A stretch of DNA of 18,825 bases, taken from NCBI GenBank assembly GCA_037968895.1, contig JBBKWJ010000060.1, positions 1 through 18,825 on the forward strand, written 5' to 3'. Position 1 is the first letter of the stretch; each line of letters opens with the position of its first letter. This DNA is from JBBKWJ01 sp037968895 (lineage in GTDB: Bacteria; Actinomycetota; Acidimicrobiia; Acidimicrobiales; SZUA-35). This document shows positions 1 through 6,761 of the stretch, piece after piece. A model generated the notes under the pieces. It was not told the origin of the DNA, made no database searches, and saw only the letters and a list, made by a program, of their open reading frames with translations. The position numbers were made by a program, and so were the translations under genes.

Positions 1-348
1 GGTCATGCGGGCAACCGAGGTGTTCTCGACGAAGTGGCGACTCAGATGAAGAGCGAAGGCCATTCGGTCGCGGCGCTTGTGCCCATTCTCCCTGGTAGCG
101 ATGCGCACGCCGGCAACACCGAAACATCGATCATGCTTCATCTTGCCCCCGACTCGGTGAAGATGAGTCTCGCTGAGCCTGGCTGCACTCAGCCCCTTTC
201 GGAGATTCTCGACACCATGATCAGCGGAGGTGTAGCGGCCGTCTCACCAAACGGCGTGCTCGGCGACCCCACAACCGCAACCGCCCAAAAAGGCGAAAGC
301 CTCCTCACCCAACTGGGTGAAGAGGCCATCGACTTCGACAGGAGCTAG
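1..348 (+). CDS. mftE: Mycofactocin creatininase-family peptidase MftE, 3' part
   Basis: The reading frame is open from base 1 and ends at TAG 346-348, giving the last 115 residues; the start lies left of the window. Visible creatininase-fold signatures are a GHAGN motif at the very left edge (canonical NGHGGN, metal ligand His), DAHAGNTETS in the middle (metal and catalytic acidic/His residues) and a C-terminal SPNGVLGDPTTAT stretch, which is characteristic of the mycofactocin branch rather than creatininase itself. Known role of the family: MftE removes the C-terminal Val-Tyr dipeptide from the MftC-modified MftA peptide, leaving the pyrrolidinone core that MftD oxidises; it acts in the cytoplasm. 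Other mft genes probably lie upstream (inference). Its stop codon overlaps that of the convergent permease gene within a CTAG palindrome. Alternative: another creatininase-family amidohydrolase, judged less likely because mftF and an NDMA-type dehydrogenase lie nearby. Confidence 0.88.
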   Translation, partial: GHAGNRGVLDEVATQMKSEGHSVAALVPILPGSDAHAGNTETSIMLHLAPDSVKMSLAEPGCTQPLSEILDTMISGGVAAVSPNGVLGDPTTATAQKGESLLTQLGEEAIDFDRS

Positions 349-1322
349 AGGGCGGCCGATCGGCCGGCGCCACGCCTCTGGAGCCAGTCGCCAACCATGT
401 TGAGCGACAGCACTGTGAAGATAAGCGCCAGGGATGGCCACAGCGTTGGCAATAAAGTCTGCTTAATGTCAGCTCGAGATTCGTTGATCATCGATCCCCA
501 ACTCGGCTTCGGTAGTGGCACGCTCAGGTTGAGAAAGGCCAGCGCCCCCTCGACCACGATGACCCGAGCGGCGACGACCATGGCGTACGCCACCAGAATC
601 GGAAGCACGTTTGGCAGCACCTCTTTGAACAGGATCGTCGAACGCTTCGTACCCATCGCTTCCGCAGCCATGACGAACTCGCGACGAGAGACGGCAAGTG
701 CGTTAGCCCGGGCAACCCGGGTGTACTGCGGGATCGACAGCACACCGATGATGCCGGCAACGAACCAAATGGTTCGGTTCTCGACCGATGAGGCAAGCGC
801 CAGCAGAAGCACCAACGGCGGGAAGGCGAGAATGATGTCGATAATCGACATCACGACCGACTCGGTCTTGCCCCGCACGAAGCCGACCAGGGCGCCACTG
901 ATGCCGCCAATGGTCATGCCAATACCAACGGCCCCGACGACAACACCGAGCGATACCTGAGCCCCAAAGACAATCCGGGAAAATGTGTCGCGGGATAGCG
1001 TGTCGGTACCAAGGAAGTTGCTCGTTGACGGGCCCTCCCACTTGGCGGCCAGATTTCCCCCGGTACACGGAAGCGGAAGGTTTAGCTGACACACCGGATC
1101 TTGAATGGGAAGCCAACTAGCGAAGAGGGCTCCAAACGATATTGCCAACAACCAGACCGTCGCGACCTTGATTGAAATCGGCATCTTTCGGAAGGTGGCC
1201 CAGAAGGATTTCAGCAAACCAATCGTGAACCGTTTGAGCTGATACGAAAAGCCAGACTCATCTTCGAGGGTCGGTGCGACCGCAACCACATTGTCACTGA
1301 CTTTTATTGCGGAATCAGTCAT
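345..1322 (-). CDS. Peptide ABC transporter permease, DppC/OppC family
   Basis: 325-residue inner-membrane subunit of a peptide importer. An N-terminal cytoplasmic stretch of about 50 residues precedes the first membrane helix (VATVWLLAISFGALFASWL). A periplasmic loop with FLGTDTLSRDTFSR follows, which is typical of DppC/OppC, then about five more helices. The EAA coupling loop reads EAMGTKRSTILFKEVLPNVL near residues 220-240 and contacts an ATPase subunit. The ATG start at 1322 is preceded by a GAAGGGG-type ribosome binding site inside the end of the upstream permease gene, whose stop is only 2 bp away, so the two are translationally coupled. It is the last gene of the operon and runs into mftE from the opposite side with overlapping stop codons. 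Whether the substrate is dipeptide, oligopeptide or nickel cannot be read from the sequence. Confidence 0.93.
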   Translation of the reverse strand: MTDSAIKVSDNVVAVAPTLEDESGFSYQLKRFTIGLLKSFWATFRKMPISIKVATVWLLAISFGALFASWLPIQDPVCQLNLPLPCTGGNLAAKWEGPSTSNFLGTDTLSRDTFSRIVFGAQVSLGVVVGAVGIGMTIGGISGALVGFVRGKTESVVMSIIDIILAFPPLVLLLALASSVENRTIWFVAGIIGVLSIPQYTRVARANALAVSRREFVMAAEAMGTKRSTILFKEVLPNVLPILVAYAMVVAARVIVVEGALAFLNLSVPLPKPSWGSMINESRADIKQTLLPTLWPSLALIFTVLSLNMVGDWLQRRGAGRSAAL

Positions 1323-1324
1323 GC

Positions 1325-2275
1325 TCAGCCCCTTCTCGAGCGGATACGAGGGTCGATGTAGAGGTAGAGCATGTCTACCAAGAAGTTCAGTAACACATAG
1401 ACCACCGAGATGAAGACCACGATGCCCTGCACCATGTAGACGTCACGTTGGGAGATGGCATCGATCATTCGCTTGCCGAGGCCAGGGATGGCGAAGATCT
1501 GCTCGATGATGACAGTGCCGCCGAGCAGACTGCCGATCGTGAGGCCGACCACGGTGATTAAGCTCAGTGAGCTGTTGCGAAGTGCGTGGCGGAAAAGGAT
1601 GTAGCGATTCGATAGCCCCTTGGCCCGGGCCGAAAGCACGTAGTTTTCCTTGAGGGTGCCGATCATGTCTGACCGGACAAGGCGGCTGAAGACCGCGATC
1701 TCGGCCATCGCAATCGAGATGGCGGGCAGGGCCACGGTCTTCAGATTGCCGGTCAACCCATTACTTATTCGATTCCAGCCCGAGTTTGGAAGCCAGTTCA
1801 GCTTCACCGAGATGAAGTAGCCAAGGAAGATGGCGAGGACGTAGTTGGGGATCGACAGGAAGAACTGAGCAAGGGCCGATGTGACCTTGTCAATCCAGGT
1901 CCCCTCTTTGTAGGCACCGAGGATGCCGAGGGGGACAGCGAAGAAAACAGCAAGGCCGATGGCCACAAGCGTGAGCTCGGCCGTGATCGGGATGCGGTTC
2001 TTGATATCGGTAGCGACAGGAATTCCAGGAATAGTTGGGCCGAGCTCACCTTGGACGGCGTCAGTCAGCCAATACCAGTACTGGACCGGAATTGAATCGT
2101 TGAGGTGGTATTCCTCACGAATCTGAGCCTCAATCTCAGGCGTTCGTTCGGCAATGCCGAGGATGGCGCTCACCTGATCTCCCGGCAGGAATGTCGAGAT
2201 GACGAACGACAGCATGGTGACCACCATGATTGTCGCAAAGAGGCGTATTAATCTGCTTACGAGTACTTCGCGCAC
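1325..2275 (-). CDS. Peptide ABC transporter permease, DppB/OppB family
   Basis: 316-residue membrane permease with six predicted helices. The first (about residues 8-30) is followed by STFLPGDQVSAILG, the PGD loop typical of DppB/OppB. The EAA coupling loop reads ARAKGLSNRYILFRHALRNS, and the C-terminal half has the IEQIFAIPGLGKRMIDAI signature of the family. I chose the GTG at 2275 because an AAGGAG site (2280-2285) sits 4 bp upstream; a TTG at 2305 in the same frame has no such site. It pairs with the downstream DppC-type permease (2-bp gap) to form the membrane channel. An 88-bp gap holding a strong hairpin separates it from the upstream binding-protein gene, which may lower its expression relative to that gene. 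Confidence 0.92.
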   Translation of the reverse strand: MREVLVSRLIRLFATIMVVTMLSFVISTFLPGDQVSAILGIAERTPEIEAQIREEYHLNDSIPVQYWYWLTDAVQGELGPTIPGIPVATDIKNRIPITAELTLVAIGLAVFFAVPLGILGAYKEGTWIDKVTSALAQFFLSIPNYVLAIFLGYFISVKLNWLPNSGWNRISNGLTGNLKTVALPAISIAMAEIAVFSRLVRSDMIGTLKENYVLSARAKGLSNRYILFRHALRNSSLSLITVVGLTIGSLLGGTVIIEQIFAIPGLGKRMIDAISQRDVYMVQGIVVFISVVYVLLNFLVDMLYLYIDPRIRSRRG

Positions 2276-2315
2276 CTGGCTCCTTAGCGAACAGGTTTGA
2301 ACCAACGATTAGAGC

Positions 2316-2348
2316 CGGGGTGAGGCCGGTTTGTCCGGCCTCACCCCG
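2316..2348 (-). terminator. Strong hairpin after the binding-protein gene (attenuator or mRNA 3' stabiliser)
   Basis: Bases 2316-2329 and 2335-2348 form a perfect 14-bp GC-rich inverted repeat (arm CGGGGTGAGGCCGG) with a 5-base loop. In the direction of the operon it lies 15 bp after the stop of the binding-protein gene and about 40 bp before the GTG of the permease gene. No T-tract follows, so full intrinsic termination is unlikely. A partial terminator or a 3' barrier protecting the upstream message is the better reading; such hairpins are common after binding-protein genes in ABC operons. Confidence 0.7.
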
Positions 2349-2363
2349 CATTACTGATCAGCC

Positions 2364-4109
2364 TTACTCAGCTGCGACGTACACCTGTGACCAGCGGCCT
2401 TCAACGCCGGGGAAACCGACGCCGAGGATGCCGTCTGGAGTGACCCAGGAGTCGATGCCATTGATGTTTGTGTCGGTCGCAAACGCGGTTGCGGTTGCAC
2501 CTGAGTACCACATTGGCACCTGCTCATTGAGACGAATGTTGACCTTCTCATAGAGGTCATAACGGGTCTGGAAGTCAGTCGTGCTTGACGCCTCAATGAT
2601 CCATCCGTACATCTCTTCATCAAAGTAGTTGGTGAAGTTCAACGGTGACGCGTCGGCTGGAGCGAACGCTGCGTTGAGTGTGGTTGATGGGTCGTTGTCG
2701 TCAGAGACACGCCAGCAATGCGCACCGTGGGTACCAATGAAGCCTGGTGCCTCGCCGAGCGCAATACCGATGTGGGTCTGCTGATCGAAGTTGGTGAGGT
2801 TGACCTCAACAAGACCGGTTGCAGTCCACAGCTGCTCAAGCACCTGCATCGCAGCGATGAGCGTTGGGTCTGGCGGGCAGCTCAGGTCGACGGTGATGAC
2901 TTCACCAGCGGCCTTGCCGTCTGAGCGAGTTGCGTCATCGACGTACTCCTGAAGCATCGCGGTTCCGGCAGCCTGGTCGAAGCCTGGGTACACGTCGGCG
3001 GCAGCCTGGGAGAACCAAGGGCTGTCAACACTGAACCATGACTTGGCCGGAGCCGAGATACCGTCACCACCCAAAGCCGAGATGACGGCTTCTTGTGAGT
3101 TGTTGAGGGTGAGACCCATGCGTACCCGAAGGTCGTCGTACGGAGCGACAGCTGTGTTGAATACGCCGCCACCCGCGTTTGAACCCTGGAACTCAAGTAT
3201 CTTGATCGAGTCGCCAACGTCGCGGGCGTTACGGATCGTTCCCTGACGAAGTGTCTGGAAACCGTTAATGGTGCCTGAGGTCAGCGCATCGAGACGAGTG
3301 TTCTCGTCAGGAATTGGGCGGAACACGAGCGAGTCTAGGTATGGCAGTTGCACACCGTCGACCGACATCCAGTAGTCCGGGTTACGGACGAGGACGGTCT
3401 CGTTGTCGATGTCACGGCTTTCCACCATGAACGGACCCGAACCGATTGGAGCGTTGGCGTAACCCTCAGAGTCAGCGGTGGCTGCGGCTGGATCGAAGAT
3501 CATGCCAAGCGGCGAGCGAGACAAGATGCTCGGGAACGCCGCGTTTGCACCGCTAAGGGTGTAGGTGACGACGTTGCCCTCCGCTGCGACGCCAGTGAGA
3601 AGCGACGAAGCGACCTGCCCGGCACTTACCGCACCAGTCTGTTGGACAACAAACATGTCAGCAATGGTTTGGCCTGTGACTTCAACGCCATTGGTTAACA
3701 CAATTCCGTCTCGAAGGGTCATGGTCCACACATCGAGTGTCTCGTTCGACTCGATGGACGAAGCAGCCCAGCCGACGTAGTCGCCTTCGGCCGTTTGTTC
3801 CATGAGCTTGTCGTAGATCGCATCACCTACGTTGTACGAAGGCGACGCCCATGTGTCTTCCCAAGGACGAAGGCCTGGGGCCTCAGCTTCGAGGCCAATG
3901 ATGACGGTTCCGCCCGAGACAGGGCCAGCGGCATCCTCGGCAGGCACCGTGATTGCGGAGTCTTCCTGGTCAAGCGTGGCGGCAGTTGTATCGCCACCTT
4001 CGGTTGTGTCGGTATCTCCCGAGTCGGCCGAATCGCTGCTACCGCACGCGGCGGCAACAAAAGCGAGAGCGAACATCATCGAAAGAAGTTTTAGCCATTT
4101 TTGGCGCAT
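2364..4109 (-). CDS. Peptide ABC transporter substrate-binding lipoprotein, SBP family 5
   Basis: 581 residues. The N-terminus is a lipoprotein signal: MRQKWLK, a hydrophobic core and AAAC with the lipidated Cys at residue 22, followed by an Asp/Ser/Thr/Gly-rich linker to about residue 50, as usual for surface lipoproteins of high-GC Gram-positives. The rest is an SBP_bac_5 (DppA/OppA/NikA-type) domain. It shows GTVIIGLEAEAPGLRPWED at its start, PIGSGPFMVES and NPDYW in the middle, and family length is normal. It captures a peptide or related solute outside the membrane and delivers it to the two permeases. The ATG at 4109 has AGGGGA (4115-4120) 5 bp upstream. It sits between the ATPase pair and the permease pair and is bracketed by hairpins (4168-4194 upstream, 2316-2348 downstream). 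The actual ligand is unknown. Confidence 0.93.
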   Translation of the reverse strand: MRQKWLKLLSMMFALAFVAAACGSSDSADSGDTDTTEGGDTTAATLDQEDSAITVPAEDAAGPVSGGTVIIGLEAEAPGLRPWEDTWASPSYNVGDAIYDKLMEQTAEGDYVGWAASSIESNETLDVWTMTLRDGIVLTNGVEVTGQTIADMFVVQQTGAVSAGQVASSLLTGVAAEGNVVTYTLSGANAAFPSILSRSPLGMIFDPAAATADSEGYANAPIGSGPFMVESRDIDNETVLVRNPDYWMSVDGVQLPYLDSLVFRPIPDENTRLDALTSGTINGFQTLRQGTIRNARDVGDSIKILEFQGSNAGGGVFNTAVAPYDDLRVRMGLTLNNSQEAVISALGGDGISAPAKSWFSVDSPWFSQAAADVYPGFDQAAGTAMLQEYVDDATRSDGKAAGEVITVDLSCPPDPTLIAAMQVLEQLWTATGLVEVNLTNFDQQTHIGIALGEAPGFIGTHGAHCWRVSDDNDPSTTLNAAFAPADASPLNFTNYFDEEMYGWIIEASSTTDFQTRYDLYEKVNIRLNEQVPMWYSGATATAFATDTNINGIDSWVTPDGILGVGFPGVEGRWSQVYVAAE

Positions 4110-4125
4110 ATATCTCCCCTAGCAA

Positions 4126-4141
4126 TTGAACATTTGAACAT
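4126..4141. repeat. Tandem 8-bp repeat upstream of the binding-protein gene
   Basis: TTGAACAT occurs twice head to tail (4126-4133 and 4134-4141), ending 6 bp from the Shine-Dalgarno sequence of the binding-protein gene. On the minus strand the second copy overlaps TATGTT (4137-4142), a possible actinobacterial -10 hexamer (TANNNT) that would give a leader of roughly 20 nt. It could be a regulator half-site pair or chance. Confidence 0.4.
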
Positions 4142-4167
4142 ACGACCCCGGTCCTGGGGCCTACTAA

Positions 4168-4194
4168 CGGCTGGCGCCATAGAAGCGTCAGCCG
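4168..4194 (-). other. Intergenic hairpin between ATPase and binding-protein genes
   Basis: CGGCTGGCGC (4168-4177) pairs with GCGTCAGCCG (4185-4194), nine Watson-Crick pairs out of ten plus one mismatch or wobble, with a 7-base loop. It lies in the 129-bp gap between the second ATPase gene and the binding-protein gene. In the direction of transcription no T-tract follows. It may act as an RNA processing or stability element. Confidence 0.55.
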
Positions 4195-4197
4195 GTT

Positions 4198-4216
4198 TTG
4201 TCACATGGAGTGACAA
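4198..4216. promoter_or_regulatory. Perfect 7+5+7 inverted repeat, possible operator
   Basis: TTGTCAC, a 5-bp spacer (ATGGA) and GTGACAA form a perfect dyad 22 bp after the stop of the second ATPase gene and about 90 bp before the binding-protein gene. Size and symmetry suit a dimeric repressor or activator controlling an internal promoter for the binding-protein gene. It could instead be part of an RNA structure with the neighbouring hairpin at 4168-4194. No regulator gene is visible in the window. Confidence 0.4.
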
Positions 4217-4238
4217 GCATTGGATTTCTGTAGGTAGT

Positions 4239-5267
4239 TCATGGCGCAGAAATGGCCACCTCCGACTCTCCAGAAACAGGAATTAGTGGGTGATGACACG
4301 CCACATAGTGATCTTCGCTCACCATTCGCATTTGCGGCTCAACTCGCTCGCAGATGTCGTCGGCAAAGTCGCACCGAGTCCGGTAGCGGCAGCCAGACGG
4401 TGGGTCGATTGGCGAGGGCAATTCTCGTTCGTCGACCATTGAGTCGTCGATAACCGCGAGCGGATCGGGTACGGGCGCTGAATCAATCAGCAGCTTTGTG
4501 TAAGGGTGGGCAGGATTCTCGTAGAGCGTGTTGGCCTCAGCGACCTCACACAACTTGCCGAGGTACATCACCGCGACTCGATCGCTTATGTTTTTCACAA
4601 CGGCAAGATCGTGAGCAATGAATACCAGCGTGAGGTTGTACTCGACCTTTAGATCTTCCAGAAGGTTAAGAATCTGCGCCTGGACTGATACGTCGAGCGC
4701 AGACACCGGCTCGTCGCAGATGATGAGTTCCGGTTCGACGACGAGCGATCGAGCAATCGAGATGCGCTGGCACTGACCGCCGGAGAATTCGTGCGCGTGT
4801 TTTGGCCGGGCGAGCACCGGATCGATGCCGACAGCGTCGAGCATCTTGTCGACCATGGCCCGCTGCTCGGCCTTATCATGCGGGCCCCAAACCTTGAGGG
4901 GTTCGGCCACGACATCGCCGACCTTTCGCCGTGGGTTGAGTGACGAGACCGGGTCTTGGAAGATCATCTGCACGTGGGTCCGCATCTTGCGGAGCGCCTC
5001 GCCATTTAGCTGGGTGAGGTCGGTTCCCTTAAATTCAACCTTGCCAGACGTTGGCTTCGGCAGCTGAATAAGCGCTTTGCCGGTCGTTGATTTGCCGCAG
5101 CCAGACTCGCCGACGAGGCCGAGAGTCTCGCCCGGACGAATATCGAGGCTGATGCCGCTTACTGCGTTGACGACCTTCCCCTTCGGCGCGGGAAACTCGA
5201 CCACGAGGTCTTCGACACGCATAAGAATGTCGCCATCGCGGAGATGGGCCTTCCCACTACCTGCCAT
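4239..5267 (-). CDS. Peptide ABC transporter ATP-binding protein, DppF/OppF family
   Basis: 342-residue cytoplasmic ATPase that energises the importer together with the DppD-type partner. Walker A GESGCGKS is at residues 53-60, the Q-loop at about 104 (IFQDPVSSLNP), the signature FSGGQ at 161-165, Walker B LIICDE at 181-186, and the switch His in IAHDLAV. The C-terminal oligopeptide-transporter extension has YRTRCDF and a later ACHH. The residue after the signature is Cys166 (GGQCQRI) where Arg is usual (GGQRQRI). The ATG at 5267 shares one base with the TGA of the upstream ATPase gene (TGATG), and AAGGAG (5275-5280) lies 7 bp upstream, so translation is coupled. Identification as a peptide-type transporter ATPase is secure; the exact substrate class is not. 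Confidence 0.94.
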   Translation of the reverse strand: MAGSGKAHLRDGDILMRVEDLVVEFPAPKGKVVNAVSGISLDIRPGETLGLVGESGCGKSTTGKALIQLPKPTSGKVEFKGTDLTQLNGEALRKMRTHVQMIFQDPVSSLNPRRKVGDVVAEPLKVWGPHDKAEQRAMVDKMLDAVGIDPVLARPKHAHEFSGGQCQRISIARSLVVEPELIICDEPVSALDVSVQAQILNLLEDLKVEYNLTLVFIAHDLAVVKNISDRVAVMYLGKLCEVAEANTLYENPAHPYTKLLIDSAPVPDPLAVIDDSMVDERELPSPIDPPSGCRYRTRCDFADDICERVEPQMRMVSEDHYVACHHPLIPVSGESEVAISAP

Positions 5268-6394
5268 CAGTTGGCTCCTTCAAGGAGAGACTCGTCGAAG
5301 ACGGTGCCTTCGGCAATCGAAACGGTTTGAGGGAGACGCGCCGCGAGGTTCTGTTCGTATGCCGCCTGATTTTCAGGGGTCCCCACGGGGTACCAGCACC
5401 GGAACGAATGACCAGGCGACGCCGACGGGACTAGCGGCGGCATCTCTTCCTTGCACTTTGGTTGCACGTATGGGCAACGGGGTGAGAACGCGCAGCCAGA
5501 CGGCGGATTTATGAGGTCAGGTGGACGACCCGAGATTGCAGCAAGCCTGGTGTGGTTCCGCTGCGTCGTGCGCGGAATGGCCCGCAGCAGTGCCTCGGTG
5601 TATGGGTGTTTGACGTCAGCGAACAGCGTGTCAGTCGGCGACTTCTCGACAACCTTGCCCGCATACATAACGATGATTTCGTCGGTCCGCCCGGCAACGA
5701 CGCCGAGGTCGTGAGTAACCATGATCATGGCCATGTATCGGTCTTGCCGCTGCTGGTTAAGCAGATTCAGAATCTGATGCTGCACCGTGACGTCGAGCGC
5801 GGTCGTTGGTTCGTCAGCAAAGAGGAGTTTCGGACCGCACGCCAGGGCGATCGCGATACAGACGCGTTGACGCATACCGCCCGAGAGCTGATGCGGATAT
5901 GCCTCGAAACGCGCTTCGGGCTCAGGAATGCGCACACTCCGCAGCAACTGAATTGCGGTGGCTTTTGCTTCGTCTTTCGAAACCCCGAGGTGATGGCGAA
6001 TGTGCTCGGTTACCTGGCGCCCAATTTTGACTACGGGATTAAGCGAGGTCATGGGATCTTGAAACACCATCGCCATTTCGACACCCCAAAGATCTTGCAT
6101 CTGCTTGTTGGGCAGATCGAGGATGTCGCGACCATCGAAGCGGACGGTGCCAGACATGTGGACATTCGAGCCCAAGATCAATCGCATGATCGATCTCGAA
6201 AGCACGGTCTTACCAGACCCGCTCTCTCCCACCACACCGAGAGTTTTGCCTCGTTCAAGCGTGAGGCTTACGCCATCGACAGCTTTCACCATGCCCGCTG
6301 GTAGCTCGAAATGAGTCTTCAGATCCTCAACGACAAGAAGCGGTTCTTCCGTGGTCGATCCGGCATGATTGGTCTTCGGTGCAGTTTCAGTCAC
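5267..6394 (-). CDS. Peptide ABC transporter ATP-binding protein, DppD/OppD family
   Basis: 375-residue ATPase and first gene of the importer operon. It has Walker A GESGSGKT (56-63), Q-loop Gln112 (VFQDPMTSLNP), signature LSGGM (170-174) and Walker B LLFADE (190-195). The OppD/DppD C-terminal extension carries FSPRCPYVQPKC and a later RCW, the cysteine set typical of the family and suspected of holding an Fe-S cluster in some members. I chose the GTG at 6394 because AGGGAG lies 9 bp upstream; a TTG at 6415 in frame has no ribosome binding site and would add seven residues. It faces the dehydrogenase gene across a 367-bp divergent intergenic region. Confidence 0.93.
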   Translation of the reverse strand: MTETAPKTNHAGSTTEEPLLVVEDLKTHFELPAGMVKAVDGVSLTLERGKTLGVVGESGSGKTVLSRSIMRLILGSNVHMSGTVRFDGRDILDLPNKQMQDLWGVEMAMVFQDPMTSLNPVVKIGRQVTEHIRHHLGVSKDEAKATAIQLLRSVRIPEPEARFEAYPHQLSGGMRQRVCIAIALACGPKLLFADEPTTALDVTVQHQILNLLNQQRQDRYMAMIMVTHDLGVVAGRTDEIIVMYAGKVVEKSPTDTLFADVKHPYTEALLRAIPRTTQRNHTRLAAISGRPPDLINPPSGCAFSPRCPYVQPKCKEEMPPLVPSASPGHSFRCWYPVGTPENQAAYEQNLAARLPQTVSIAEGTVFDESLLEGAN

Positions 6395-6488
6395 TCGAGG
6401 GAACTCCCTGGCCAAAACGGTCGGTCTAAGTGGTCCGAGGCATTGTGACCGATGACACCGGCGCTCGTCGAGTTGAGAAAGAGAAAGT

Positions 6489-6502
6489 GTGACGATCGTT
6501 AC
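6489..6502. promoter_or_regulatory. Near-perfect 14-bp palindrome, possible TetR-type operator
   Basis: GTGACGATCGTTAC is its own reverse complement except for one symmetric base pair, with the core ACGATCGT fully palindromic. It lies between two divergent operons. Form and placement fit a TetR-family-like operator. Mycofactocin loci usually carry a TetR-like regulator (MftR), but none is seen in this window, so the assignment is inference. Confidence 0.45.
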
Positions 6503-6507
6503 GAAAG

Positions 6508-6518
6508 CGTCACTGACG
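6508..6518. promoter_or_regulatory. Second short dyad next to the 14-bp palindrome
   Basis: CGTCA-C-TGACG is a perfect 5+1+5 inverted repeat that starts 5 bp after the 14-bp palindrome. Its arms resemble the outer bases (GTGACG) of that element, so the two may be one composite operator. It could be chance at this size. Confidence 0.3.
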
Positions 6519-6683
6519 GGCTTCGCTAATCAGTTGTGGCCGAACCTCGATTCTCCAGTCAGCAAGCCGATCCTGAGATTCGATCGCATACGCCTCGGTC
6601 TCGGGCCAATGCGAAATCGACACGCAGAATTTTTTTGACACGAGTCCCCTAAACGGGGCTGATGGCTCTCACAGGCGCCAGTT

Positions 6684-6712
6684 TTAGTCAAACGGAGGCC
6701 CAATGCTACGGT
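6684..6712 (+). promoter_or_regulatory. Candidate promoter of the dehydrogenase operon
   Basis: TTAGTC (6684-6689) and TACGGT (6707-6712) are separated by 17 bp. The -10 matches the loose actinobacterial TANNNT pattern. A start near 6719 would give a leader of about 40 nt ending in AGGAG (6751-6755), 6 bp before the ATG. The -35 is weak, so this is a suggestion only. Confidence 0.35.
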
Positions 6713-6761
6713 GTAAGACTTCTGGCGGGGACGACCCTCGCCTGCACATCAGGAGCACGAC

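Larger units (their letters stand above)
6395..6761. other. Divergent intergenic region without genes
   Basis: 367 bp between the importer operon (leftward) and the dehydrogenase operon (rightward). I see no credible coding sequence. It holds two adjacent dyads (6489-6502 and 6508-6518), an isolated TTGACA at 6635-6640 with no fitting -10 hexamer, a small imperfect GC stem around 6643-6660, and a candidate rightward promoter near 6684-6712. No convincing leftward promoter was found, although one must exist here or nearby if the operon starts at 6394. Confidence 0.7.

Noticed and set aside
5552..6304. Plus-strand open frame of 250 codons opposite the DppD-type ATPase gene
   Set aside because: It lies fully antisense to a gene with all ABC motifs, has no recognisable domain and no convincing start signal; a codon-bias shadow.
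6635..6640. Perfect TTGACA as a -35 box for the dehydrogenase operon
   Set aside because: No TANNNT-like hexamer is found 15-19 bp downstream; the element at 6684-6712 fits better.
6629..6660. T-run next to a GC stem as an intrinsic terminator
   Set aside because: The T-run precedes the stem on the plus strand, and on the minus strand it reads as an A-run after the stem, so it has the wrong polarity in both directions.
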